NCBI GenBank assembly: GCA_002786915.1
Contig: PCUV01000058.1
Span: 23,822-87,821, forward strand
Direction of reading: 5' to 3'
DNA length: 64,000 nucleotides
Source of the DNA: Comamonadaceae bacterium CG12_big_fil_rev_8_21_14_0_65_59_15
GTDB lineage: Bacteria; Pseudomonadota; Gammaproteobacteria; Burkholderiales; Burkholderiaceae_C
Shown piece after piece: positions 40,277 through 47,819 of the stretch (positions are counted from its first letter, which is position 1; each line of letters starts with the position of its first letter). Made by a program: the position numbers and the translations under genes. Under the pieces are notes generated by a model. It did no database searches and was not told the origin of the DNA. It worked only from the letters and a program-made list of their open reading frames with translations.

Positions 40277-41260
40277 TTGCAAGCATCTTCCTTCACGCCT
40301 ACCTCCCCTCTGGCCATCATTACGCAGGACATGCGCGAGGTGGACGCCGTCATCGCGCAACGGCTCGATTCCGGCGTGCCGCTGGTCGGACAAGTGTCGC
40401 GCTACATCATCTCCGCCGGCGGCAAGCGGCTGCGCCCGGCGCTGTTGTTGCTGGTAAGCGGGGCCCTGGGCTTCAAGGGCGCGCAGCGCTTCAATCTGGC
40501 CGCAGTGGTCGAGTTCATCCACACCGCCACCTTGCTGCACGACGACGTGGTAGATGATTCTGCACTGCGCCGCGGCAACGCCACCGCCAACGAAACCTTT
40601 GGCAACCCGGCCAGTGTGCTGGTAGGCGACTTTTTGTATTCACGCGCCTTCCAGATGATGGTGGACGCGCAAAGCATGCCAGTGATGAGCGTGTTGGCTG
40701 ACGCCACCAACGTCATCGCCGAAGGCGAGGTCATGCAACTGATGAACATGCACAACCCGGCGCTCGACGAGGCCGCCTATGTGCAGGTCATCCGCTCCAA
40801 GACCGCAAAACTGTTCGAGGCCAGCGCCCGGGTCGCCGCCATTCTGGCCGGTGCCTCCGATGAGGTCCAGGCGGCTTGCGCCAGTTATGGTCAAGCCCTG
40901 GGCACGGCGTTTCAGATTGTTGACGACGTGCTGGACTACACCGGCAACGCTACCGTCATGGGAAAAAACCTGGGCGACGACTTGCGAGAGGGCAAAACCA
41001 CGTTACCGCTGATCGCTGCCATGCAGCGCGGCACTGACGTGCAGCGCGCACTGATCCGCACCGCCATCGAAAAAGGCGACGTTGACACCATCGACCAGGT
41101 GGTAGCCATCGTCAAATCCACCGGCGCACTGGATGTTGCACGCCAGGCCGCCAGCGCCGAAGCGTCGCGCGCCATCGCTGCCGCGCAGCAACTGCCCGAT
41201 AGCGACTACAAAGCCGCTTTGCTACAATTAGCGGCTCAGCTGCTGGACCGTCAGTCTTGA
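40277..41260 (+). CDS. ispB: Octaprenyl (all-trans-polyprenyl) diphosphate synthase
   Basis: Builds the ubiquinone side chain by adding isopentenyl units to an allylic diphosphate. It has 327 aa with the first aspartate-rich motif [15 protein letters not shown] and the second [12 protein letters not shown]. The start is probably the TTG at 40277 ([17 protein letters not shown]), because family members have 15-20 residues before DMREVDAVI; an ATG at 40331 would remove them. It is divergent from rplU, the usual arrangement. Confidence 0.94.
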   Translation: MQASSFTPTSPLAIITQDMREVDAVIAQRLDSGVPLVGQVSRYIISAGGKRLRPALLLLVSGALGFKGAQRFNLAAVVEFIHTATLLHDDVVDDSALRRGNATANETFGNPASVLVGDFLYSRAFQMMVDAQSMPVMSVLADATNVIAEGEVMQLMNMHNPALDEAAYVQVIRSKTAKLFEASARVAAILAGASDEVQAACASYGQALGTAFQIVDDVLDYTGNATVMGKNLGDDLREGKTTLPLIAAMQRGTDVQRALIRTAIEKGDVDTIDQVVAIVKSTGALDVARQAASAEASRAIAAAQQLPDSDYKAALLQLAAQLLDRQS

Positions 41261-41282
41261 CACCTGTCTCCTGGGATTTTTT

Positions 41283-41359
<77 letters not shown>

Positions 41360-41368
41360 TATAAATCA

Positions 41369-41408
41369 ATGGGTTAACTCTTAAACGGAGTTAACTCATT
41401 TTTTTTCT
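41369..41408 (+). terminator. Rho-independent terminator after tRNA-Pro
   Basis: An 11-bp stem TGGGTTAACTC/GAGTTAACTCA (one wobble pair) with loop TTAAACG, followed by a run of eight T at 41399-41406. The T-run doubles as the lysine codons at the end of a possible integrase remnant on the opposite strand. Confidence 0.85.
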
Positions 41409-41474
41409 AGGTCTCTATTGATGTTTTGGCCTAACTTTTGGCCTAACCGATCGAGCAATGCGGATTGCAGGACG
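41396..41474 (-). pseudogene. Possible 3' remnant of a tyrosine integrase gene
   Basis: On the minus strand a 26-codon open stretch reads LANVLQSALLDRLGQKLGQ then NINRDLEKK and a stop at 41396-41398. Its position, beginning just outside the tRNA-Pro terminator, and its charged lysine-rich tail fit the C-terminus of a tRNA-targeting integrase. An upstream TGA closes the frame, so only a tail remains. The call rests on position and a short sequence and is tentative. Confidence 0.35.
41424..41447. repeat. Perfect tandem 12-bp repeat beside tRNA-Pro
   Basis: Two adjacent copies of TTTTGGCCTAAC. They encode the LGQKLGQ duplication in the possible integrase tail and could alternatively be recombinase-binding repeats. 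Confidence 0.7.
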
Positions 41475-42089
41475 TTTGCGAGTCAAAGCCAGTACTTCGC
41501 AAGCGATCGTCAGCGCGCTGGAGCGCGGACATGGCCGATGCGCCGTCAGCTTCGGCCAGCAGCGCAGTCGTGCCGGTTCCCCTGCCTGTAGAAGGGCGTG
41601 TTGCGCCAGTGGCAGGGCAACCGACACCACTGCTTGTCAGTGATCGACGGTCTGTGGCTTTCAGTCAGTTGGCAAGGCGGAGTACCGCCATGCCAAAGCA
41701 TTGGGCTTCGGCTCGCTGACGCATCGTGCTGGAGGGTCACTGCGCGCGAGCATCTACATGCTTGCCACCCCGTGGTCATGTGACACCCCGCCAGTCGTTC
41801 CTTTGTGGCAGCGTGCCACATCACCACTTATCAGCCTGCCAGCGCCTCAGACACGCCGTCAGCGCTGTTGGGCAGCGTGGTATTGCCGTCTGGCAGGAAA
41901 GACCCTGCCAGCCCGCAAAACCACTTGGCGCGGGATCAACCGCCATCAGCATCATGTGCGCCAGGCAGTCCAGGCCAGTTGCTTCGCAAAGATGGCAGGA
42001 AGAGCGCTGTGGCGCTGGGTGTTGGCCACGGCTCGCTGCGCATCGTGCTGGCATCGCAGTTCGAGCGGCGTTGGTGCGCCACAGCTACG
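41475..42089. other. Non-coding repeat-rich stretch, no gene supported
   Basis: Several overlapping open frames exist on both strands, but none has a ribosome-binding site, domain or plausible composition. Degenerate direct repeats of CGGCTCGCTG-CGCATCGTGCTGG occur at about 41709 and 42029, with a weaker one at about 42316. Small palindromes such as GTGGCA-GCG-TGCCAC (around 41805-41819) are frequent. The look is that of decayed recombination sites or cassette junctions. Confidence 0.5.
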
Positions 42090-42208
42090 GCAAAATTACA
42101 TAACGCCCCATTGCATTCAGTGGCCGCCAGTCAGTCGCAGGCTCCTTTTGTGGCGGCCACCGCTGGCGCGCCCTGCGGGTGAAAGCAACAGGCGTTATGC
42201 AAAATTGC
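42090..42208. other. attC-like two-stem palindrome
   Basis: The outer arms GCAAAATTACATAACGCC (42090-42107) and GGCGTTATGCAAAATTGC (42191-42208) are inverted, matching at 15 of 18. An inner perfect 10-bp stem GTGGCCGCCA/TGGCGGCCAC is at 42120-42129 and 42151-42160. The right end GTTATGC fits the integron core site GTTRRRY at 6 of 7, and the nested two-stem layout is that of an attC site. No integron integrase is in the window, so this is a structural resemblance only. Confidence 0.4.
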
Positions 42209-42537
42209 CTACGCTGAAGCGGGCGCGTCAGCCGCCTGCACTCCCCAGCCGCTTCGCGTCTTACGTGCAGTCGGCCGTCGCCCTTGTGGTGTGCTGGCGC
42301 TGTGGCATTGGTCAGGCGCTGCGCGCATCGTTCTGGTCAGCGGCTTCGCCGGTTATGTGGTGTTGGCCCCCGCCCACCCCTGGGCTTGCTTTGCTTCGCA
42401 GCTTCGCCCGCGCGGTCTGCCCGTCCGCCCCCCGTGGGGGCTCCCTCAGAACCGCGCCGGGGGTCACGCCGCCTTCGGCGGCGGCCTGCTGGAGGGGTTG
42501 TTGGGCTTGGTTTGGGTGGTTAATACGCTATTTAAAT
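42209..42537. other. Non-coding GC-rich stretch
   Basis: No supported gene. It contains the hairpin CGCCGCC-TTC-GGCGGCG (around 42468-42484) and GC-rich phrases (CCCCCCGTGGGGGCTCC) typical of dispersed Comamonadaceae intergenic sequence, recalled and not searched. Confidence 0.45.
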
Positions 42538-42610
42538 AGTAGCTGCTTGCGCACTTTCTATAAGGGCTAGAGGCATAAAAGGCATATAAGATTCGTCGAA
42601 CCAAGTTGCC
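42538..42610. repeat. Dispersed repeat, copy E (tandem pair, unit 1)
   Basis: AGTAGCTGCTTGCGCACTTT then ATAAGGGCTAGAGGCATAAAA, with the flank extending to CCAAGTTGCC. It is the reverse orientation of copies C and D and pairs with copy F 115 bp downstream. Confidence 0.8.
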
Positions 42611-42652
42611 GTAGCGATGTTGTGTAGAGTTGGGGCTACTTGCTATGTTAGT

Positions 42653-42726
42653 AGTAGCTGGTTGCGCTTATTCCATAAGGGCTAGAGGCCTAAAAAACAT
42701 ATACGAATTGTGCCAGCCAAGTTGCC
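42653..42726. repeat. Dispersed repeat, copy F (tandem pair, unit 2)
   Basis: AGTAGCTGGTTGCGCTTATT then CCATAAGGGCTAGAGGCC, ending CCAAGTTGCC like copy E. The shared flank shows that a roughly 73-bp unit was duplicated, not just the core. Confidence 0.8.
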
Positions 42727-42780
42727 CCCGGCAGCGCAACAAACTAGCGGCTGAATCATCAACACCCAAAGCCAACGCCT

Positions 42781-43179
42781 CTACTTGCCCCCGCTCTCAC
42801 TGAACCGGACACCCACACCGCCCACGACCATGGCAACCGTAGGCCGCTGCCCAGGTTGGCGCACCACCTGAATAAGCCCGGCCTGCTCCAGCCGCACCAG
42901 TGCTGCGCTGGCGGCATCGCGTTCGACGTTCAGGGTTTGCAGGGCTTTTTGCGTCAGCTTGAAGGGCTTGCCGTTGGTCATGCCGTGCAGCCACCACAGC
43001 GCAATGCCAACGTTCAGGGTCTTGCCGGGTAAGACGGCGGCGCTGCCCAACCAGTCCAAGGGGATGGGGCCACGCAGAAAGAGCGCAGCTTTGGGGGATT
43101 CAACCAGCTTGCCGGTGATGCGGTCAAGCTGTAGGCGCTTGACCGGCACAGCACGATCCGGTTCAAGGGGGGTAGCCAT
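42781..43179 (-). CDS. Small winged-helix-like protein, unknown function
   Basis: A 132-aa frame. The second half (KTLNVGIALWWLHGMT, FKLTQKALQTLNVERDAAS, ALVRLEQAGLIQVVRQPGQ) has the helix-helix-helix-wing look of a MarR/DnaD-type DNA-binding domain in which the wing carries the RQPGQRP turn. It is about 70 bp downstream of the island DNA polymerase gene on the same strand, so it is probably the last gene of that operon. No family was assigned. Confidence 0.6.
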   Translation of the reverse strand: MATPLEPDRAVPVKRLQLDRITGKLVESPKAALFLRGPIPLDWLGSAAVLPGKTLNVGIALWWLHGMTNGKPFKLTQKALQTLNVERDAASAALVRLEQAGLIQVVRQPGQRPTVAMVVGGVGVRFSESGGK

Positions 43180-43248
43180 AAAGAATAGTTAATAAGAATG
43201 TACGGGTGCGGTAGCGCGCCGCAGGTGGGTGCGTCTTGCTGCCGCAGG

Positions 43249-44985
43249 TCAGGCCAGTGTGGGCTGACCCAGCAGGTGCATGACCTTGTTCCACATGACC
43301 ACGCCGCGCTTGTCCATGTAGCGATCGGGCCAGCGCACTTCTTTCACGTTACCACCCAACTCGAAGCCGTCCAGCACGATGCGGCTGGCTTCCTGCATCA
43401 GGGTTTTGGTGGTGGTGATGGCGGCATCCAGTTCATCCAAGGGGGCTTCGATCAGTAAGGCGTCGTGGACCGGGGCGCAGACCCGTATGCCAGCTTCGGT
43501 CAGCAAGATGCTGGCTATGCGCAGCATCTCGGCACCATTGGCTTGCATGGGGAAATTGCGTAGGCTGCGGTCGTTGAGTTCATCACGGGTGTGGATTTGC
43601 CAGCCAAATCCTGCCCACAGGCGGCCACCCAGCACGGCTTCATCCACGGCGCTGTCTGACCAGGTCCAGAAGCGTCGGTAGGTGCGCCGGTGCAGTTCCA
43701 GCAATTGGCGGGCACGCGCTACGGGCTGATTGATGCGCAGCGCCAGACTGGCTTCACCCATGCCGTATTGCACAGCGAGCACGCAGGCTTTGAACTGTTC
43801 GCGCTCAAACTCGTGGGTTTTCTTGGTGGCGGTGGCGGGCACGGCACCGGCTTGTATGGCAAAGGCCAGATAGGGGTCGCCGCTGCGGTAGGCGGCCATC
43901 ATGGCCGGGTCGCCCGAGAGCGCGGCGGCGATGCCGAATTCTTGCTGACTCCAGTCCACATAGGCCAGGCCCCAACCCGGCTGGGGTTTGATCAGGCCGC
44001 GCAGCCACACCGACGGACCAAAGATGAACTTGGAGTTGGATGGCTGGTTGCGCCCGGTGCGCGAGCGAAACGGGGACAACAGGCAGCGGTTGCGCCCGTC
44101 GTCGCCTACGTGCAGATTCGCCAGACGCATTTCTGACAAGGCCGAGCGCAGCTCACGAATGGGTGCCACCTGCACATGGGTGCGCGCCATTTCACGGAAT
44201 GTGGCATCGCCCAAATCGAGCGCGCCACTGGGCAACCGGGGCCAAGCGATTTGCTGGGCGACCAGGTAGGACTCCCAGCGGGCGGTCTTGAAGGTGCGGC
44301 CATCAAAAATGCCGTAGTCGCTGTCCACATCGGCAATCAGTTGGTCTTGAATGGCGCTCCACTGCGCTTGCAGCAGGGTGAGCACCGCCGTGTCGATGGG
44401 GATGCCGTGGGTCTGGATGCAGGACACGGCTTTCATGTAGCGCCCGCGCAGCAGGGCACGCGGCCAGTCGATCTGGTCTTGCAGGGTGGTCAGCAGGTGC
44501 GCCAGCGCCACCACGTCGGTTTCGCAGTAGTCAAGAATGGCCAGTTGATCGGCATCAGACCACGGGCCACGGGTGAGCACCAGATCGCGCATGGCGTCTT
44601 TTTGCTCACCGCCAATGCTGGGCAGGCCGTAGTAAAGCAGCGCACCCAGCAGACTGTTGCCGTAGGGCAGGCGCAGGCCGTTGGTCAGGCAGCGAAACTC
44701 GGTGAAGAGGTCGAGCACATGCACCGGATGCGGCCAGCCCAGGGCGTGAAAGCAGTCCATTTCTGCCGAGGCGTAATAGGCCACGCACAGCGCGTTTTCG
44801 CCGGTTGGGAAGGGTGCTGCAGCCATCTGTTGCAGATCGGCCTGCCAGTGGCGCTGTGTGCGCCCTGACGGCCACGCGCGCACCACCAGGCAGACGGGCA
44901 CGGGTGGGTTGCCCTGGCGGCCACCTGCCGGGTGGAACTCAAAGTCCACCAGGTAGATGCCCTCGGTAAAAGTGGCGGCGTGCAT
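43249..44985 (-). CDS. Family A DNA polymerase (DEDDy exonuclease plus polymerase), mobile-element type
   Basis: A 578-aa polymerase with no 5'-nuclease domain. The 3'-5' exonuclease has YLVDFEFHP (D14, E16), a candidate second acidic pair at YASAEMD and YCETD (153-157), a DEDDy signature. Polymerase motif A is AYVDWSQQEFG (D344). Motif B is R395...K399...YG407-408. Motif C is PVHDALLIEAP (D508), with alanine where cellular Pol I has glutamate. The chromosomal Pol I is about 930 aa, so this is an additional enzyme, typical of phages, plasmids or integrated elements. Its ATG overlaps the stop of the upstream gene (TGATG), so they are coupled. Confidence 0.9.
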   Translation of the reverse strand: MHAATFTEGIYLVDFEFHPAGGRQGNPPVPVCLVVRAWPSGRTQRHWQADLQQMAAAPFPTGENALCVAYYASAEMDCFHALGWPHPVHVLDLFTEFRCLTNGLRLPYGNSLLGALLYYGLPSIGGEQKDAMRDLVLTRGPWSDADQLAILDYCETDVVALAHLLTTLQDQIDWPRALLRGRYMKAVSCIQTHGIPIDTAVLTLLQAQWSAIQDQLIADVDSDYGIFDGRTFKTARWESYLVAQQIAWPRLPSGALDLGDATFREMARTHVQVAPIRELRSALSEMRLANLHVGDDGRNRCLLSPFRSRTGRNQPSNSKFIFGPSVWLRGLIKPQPGWGLAYVDWSQQEFGIAAALSGDPAMMAAYRSGDPYLAFAIQAGAVPATATKKTHEFEREQFKACVLAVQYGMGEASLALRINQPVARARQLLELHRRTYRRFWTWSDSAVDEAVLGGRLWAGFGWQIHTRDELNDRSLRNFPMQANGAEMLRIASILLTEAGIRVCAPVHDALLIEAPLDELDAAITTTKTLMQEASRIVLDGFELGGNVKEVRWPDRYMDKRGVVMWNKVMHLLGQPTLA

Positions 44986-45689
44986 CAGATTTTGCCCAGC
45001 AGGGCCTGGATGACCGGGTGGTCCAGGCTGGTGATGATCTTGCCGCGAAAGGCGACTTCGACTAGCGTGTCGATGTCATGTGCGGGCCATTCAGGCTCGG
45101 GCAACGCGCCCTCGGCCTCATACACGTCATAGCCGCCTGCGTGCATGTTGGCGGTGATGCGCAGCCACTTGAGTTTGGCGTATTCCACCGCCTGCGCCAG
45201 TGACTCGTGCCACGGGTTGCGCGTGCCGTCTTCACCGGGCAGAGGCACGGGGATGAGGAAGACGTTGTTTTGGCGGTCGATGGCGGCGTGCAGTTGCACC
45301 GGGCGTACCAGCTCGCTTATTTCTTGCGCCACATCGAGCAGCACGACATAACTTTCCCGCGACTCTTTTTGCTCCAGCAGCATGGCCGAAAAGGTCATCT
45401 CGGTGGCGGCGTGGACGCGGAAGAATTGCGGCTTTTTGGGCTTGCCCACAGGCACCAATGTGAGCAGTTTTTTGACACCCAAGGTGACACCGTAGTTGGG
45501 CGGCAGGCGCAGGGATTTGAGGGCGGCGCTGGCGTTGGACAAGGGTGGGCTGGCGGGGTTGGATGGGGTGGGTGCTGACATGGTGGGTGCAGTCGTTGTG
45601 GACGGGGTTGAGGGAGTTGATGCAATGGGTGCTGATGCCGTTGGTGTAGTCGTTGCTGCGGCGGGTGCGGCGGTGGTTGAGTCGGTCAT
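44985..45689 (-). CDS. Unknown protein coupled to the island DNA polymerase
   Basis: A 234-aa protein. Residues 1-60 are a low-complexity Ala/Thr/Ser/Pro linker, followed by a compact domain with LRLPPNYGVTLGVKKLLT, FFRVHAATEMTFSAMLLE, YVVLLDVAQEI, NVFLIPVPLPGEDG and WLRITANMHAGGYDVYEAEG. No catalytic motif or family was recognised. The start at 45689 has AAGGAG seven bases upstream; an in-frame ATG at 45758 with GGAG six bases upstream is also plausible and would put it 13 bp after the AlpA-type gene. Coupling to the polymerase suggests a replication accessory or single-strand-binding role, which is inference. Confidence 0.75.
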   Translation of the reverse strand: MTDSTTAAPAAATTTPTASAPIASTPSTPSTTTAPTMSAPTPSNPASPPLSNASAALKSLRLPPNYGVTLGVKKLLTLVPVGKPKKPQFFRVHAATEMTFSAMLLEQKESRESYVVLLDVAQEISELVRPVQLHAAIDRQNNVFLIPVPLPGEDGTRNPWHESLAQAVEYAKLKWLRITANMHAGGYDVYEAEGALPEPEWPAHDIDTLVEVAFRGKIITSLDHPVIQALLGKI

Positions 45690-45771
45690 GGGGATGCTCC
45701 TTGGGGTATTGAAGTCGAGGGGGGTTTGGGGGTTGCTGGACTTGAGCTTGGGTGACATGGCGGGCTCCGGG

Positions 45772-46014
45772 CTAGACGGCCGCTTTGCGGGCGGACTCCA
45801 ACTTGATCACCAGCGCGCGGATTTCGTCATCGGTCTTGCCTGAGATGCGCGCCGCGTTGAGGGCTTCGATCTCGGTGGCAGGCCAACCGACGGCACGCGG
45901 CCCGAGGCTGATTTGGCGGGGCCACAAGCCTTGCGTGATGCGCAGGTAAATGGTGGAACGCGAGTACCCGGACTGGGTCTGAGCGGCGGGGATGCGTAGG
46001 ATGGTATGAACCAT
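45772..46014 (-). CDS. AlpA-family (MerR-like HTH) transcriptional regulator
   Basis: An 80-aa protein with the AlpA pattern: ILRIPAAQTQSGYSRSTIYLRI, GLWPRQISLGPRAVGWPATEIE, the helix-turn-helix plus wing in which a residue set contacts DNA, and the Trp ending typical of AlpA. Such regulators control excision or early genes of prophages and integrated plasmids. It is the first gene of the polymerase operon and divergent from higBA. Confidence 0.85.
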   Translation of the reverse strand: MVHTILRIPAAQTQSGYSRSTIYLRITQGLWPRQISLGPRAVGWPATEIEALNAARISGKTDDEIRALVIKLESARKAAV

Positions 46015-46329
46015 TTTGAAGCCTTTCTGAAAGTTGCTAAACGCTGACAGAAGGGAATTTAGGTGGGCGATTTGGGCGATAAAAGCGCGTGCAAAAGCCT
46101 GGCCTCAGAGTGAGGCAAGCCGAAAAGTCAAGGGGTTTTGAGCGAGCGTCAAAGCGGTCAAGTGATGGCCGAAATTGACAGGTTTCACTGGGGAATGCGG
46201 CGCAGCATTGCGCTGGTCGCTGAGCGAAAAGTTGGGCGAAATTTTTCCGCTCAACTATTTCACATCAGCGTGTTCACGGGGTCGAAACATGCACTTGACG
46301 GCATATTCCATGCAGGCTATATTTACGGC
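46015..46329. other. Divergent intergenic region between the AlpA-type gene and higBA
   Basis: 315 bp without a supported gene; an in-frame open stretch before higB lacks family similarity. It should hold both promoters; only the higBA promoter is clear. The AlpA-type start has AGAAAGG upstream. Confidence 0.5.
46295..46323 (+). promoter_or_regulatory. Promoter of higBA
   Basis: TTGACG (46295-46300) and TATATT (46318-46323) are separated by exactly 17 bp. The expected transcription start, about 7 bp after the -10, coincides with the higB ATG at 46330, so the mRNA may be leaderless. Confidence 0.6.
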
Positions 46330-46695
46330 ATGACTTGGGATGTTGAATACACAGACGAATTCGGTGACTGGTGGTCCAGCCTGACGCAAAATGAGCAAGT
46401 GTCTTTGGATGCGTCAGTGCGGTTGTTGGAAGCACGCGGGCCAGCGTTGGGGTACCCACACAGCAGCGGTATCCAAGGCTCCAAACATGGGCATATGCGC
46501 GAACTTCGCACCCAGCATGGCGGGCGACCTTTTCGCACGCTGTACGCATTCGATCCGCGCCGCACAGCGATTCTTTTGATTGGCGGTGACAAGACGGGCG
46601 ACGACCGCTGGTACGACGTGAATGTGCCGATGGCCGACCGGCTTTATGACCAGCACCTGGTTCAACTGCAACGTGAAGGAGAGATAGATGGCTAA
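46330..46695 (+). CDS. higB: HigB-like (RelE superfamily, Gp49-type) toxin
   Basis: Predicted ribosome-dependent mRNA interferase of 121 aa: MTWDVEYTDEFGDWW, HGHMRELRTQHGGRPFR, TLYAFDPRRTAILLIGGDKT. This is the phage-derived Gp49/HigB pattern. The start at 46330 is where the family begins; upstream in-frame sequence was rejected. The toxin gene comes first and overlaps the antitoxin by 8 bp, the hig order. Confidence 0.9.
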   Translation: MTWDVEYTDEFGDWWSSLTQNEQVSLDASVRLLEARGPALGYPHSSGIQGSKHGHMRELRTQHGGRPFRTLYAFDPRRTAILLIGGDKTGDDRWYDVNVPMADRLYDQHLVQLQREGEIDG

Positions 46696-47014
46696 GAAAT
46701 TTTCAGAACTTAGGGCGGCTATGAGCCCGGCCAACCGCGAGAAGGCGGACGGCATGGCGCGGCAGATGCTGGCTGAAATGCCGCTCAACGAACTGCGCCA
46801 GGCGCGGGGTCTGTCGCAAAAAATGTTGGCTGAAGTGCTGCATGTGCAGCAACCATCGATTGCGAAGATCGAGAAGCGCACCGACATGTATTTGTCCACC
46901 CTGCGAAGCCACATCGAGGCCATGGGCGGTGAGTTGGAGGTGATTGCGCGGTTCCCTGATGGGTCGGTCAAGATCAACAACTTTATCGAGCTGGAGGCTT
47001 CCAGCGCGCTTTGA
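46688..47014 (+). CDS. higA: HigA-like antitoxin (XRE-family)
   Basis: A 108-aa antitoxin with a helix-turn-helix: LNELRQARGLSQKMLAEVLH, VQQPSIAKIEKRTDMYLSTL. It has the C-terminal strand GGELEVIARFPDG common in HigA partners of Gp49-type toxins. It binds HigB and represses the operon promoter. An RBS-like GGAGAG lies before the start, inside the end of higB. Confidence 0.9.
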   Translation: MAKKFSELRAAMSPANREKADGMARQMLAEMPLNELRQARGLSQKMLAEVLHVQQPSIAKIEKRTDMYLSTLRSHIEAMGGELEVIARFPDGSVKINNFIELEASSAL

Positions 47015-47030
47015 TGGCAGAGGTGGTTGA

Positions 47031-47816
47031 TCAGGTCAACATGTGTTTTTTGATGGTGCTGGCGTTGCGCCCCTGCGCAAGGGGTGTTTTGGCAAGCTGC
47101 TGCGAATACCAGACAACCGATTTGCCCGGATTTTTTTTGCGCAATGCGCGATACGCCTTTTGCCAGCTTGCATACATGGTCTCGGTTTCCAATTTGCGCA
47201 CCTCGCGCCTGGCGGTGCTGGGGGTGTGGCGTGGGTCAGCCGGTGGGGCGGTATCGACCATTTGTCGCACCACGGCGGCATCAACCCCGAAGCTGTCATC
47301 GACAAAGGTGACCAGATCAGCCAACGGGATGGTGCTGTTGCCTGCCGTCAGGGCCAGCTCGTGTTGCAGGCGCAGCGCCAACATCTGGGTGCGCTTGTCA
47401 CCGCGCAGCATGCCAATGTTGATCAGCGTGTCGCTGGATGACAGTTGCGTACTTTGGCGCACGTCCAGGCCGGCGGCAACAAATTGGCACAGCGCAGGCA
47501 CATCACAACGCCATTGCAGCAATTGATCCGCCGCTACAGTGACCCGGTTGGTGTCATCGCGCTTGTCGCAGACGATGAAGCTGGCGGCCGTGCCATCGGC
47601 GCGCGCCAAGGTGTGCACGGGCATGACACATTCGTTTGCGCAGCCGGGGCAGACGGCGCTGGCGGCCGGGCTGGCACGGGTCAGCAGCTTTTGCTTTTTC
47701 AGGGCTGCGGCGGCGGGCGCGGGCCATTGGGCTAGCTCTGCCGCAGTGACCAGCACCGCACCACCTTGCGCGCCGACACGCGCCAGCAGCTCGATCAACG
47801 CGGCCTGGGCTGCCAT
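47031..47816 (-). CDS. Unknown protein with a possible zinc-binding cysteine cluster
   Basis: A 261-aa protein. The N-terminal 50 residues are helical and Ala-rich. VCPGCANECVMPV (CxxC...C) with a later Cys in FIVCDKRDD could bind zinc. The C-terminal half has SSDTLINIGMLRG and a basic WQKAYRALRKKNPGKSVVW, with ASTIKKHML at the end, resembling a DNA-binding region. It ends 17 bp from the convergent higA gene and starts 3 bp after the next gene's stop, so the two form an operon. Not recognised. Confidence 0.65.
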   Translation of the reverse strand: MAAQAALIELLARVGAQGGAVLVTAAELAQWPAPAAAALKKQKLLTRASPAASAVCPGCANECVMPVHTLARADGTAASFIVCDKRDDTNRVTVAADQLLQWRCDVPALCQFVAAGLDVRQSTQLSSSDTLINIGMLRGDKRTQMLALRLQHELALTAGNSTIPLADLVTFVDDSFGVDAAVVRQMVDTAPPADPRHTPSTARREVRKLETETMYASWQKAYRALRKKNPGKSVVWYSQQLAKTPLAQGRNASTIKKHMLT

Positions 47817-47819
47817 GGG

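Noticed and set aside
41701..42570. 289-codon plus-strand open frame in the tRNA-Pro island
   Set aside because: Composition is Trp/Cys/Arg/Pro rich, there is no ribosome-binding site or family signal, and the frame runs through palindromes and repeat copy E. It looks like chance opening of repeat-rich GC sequence.
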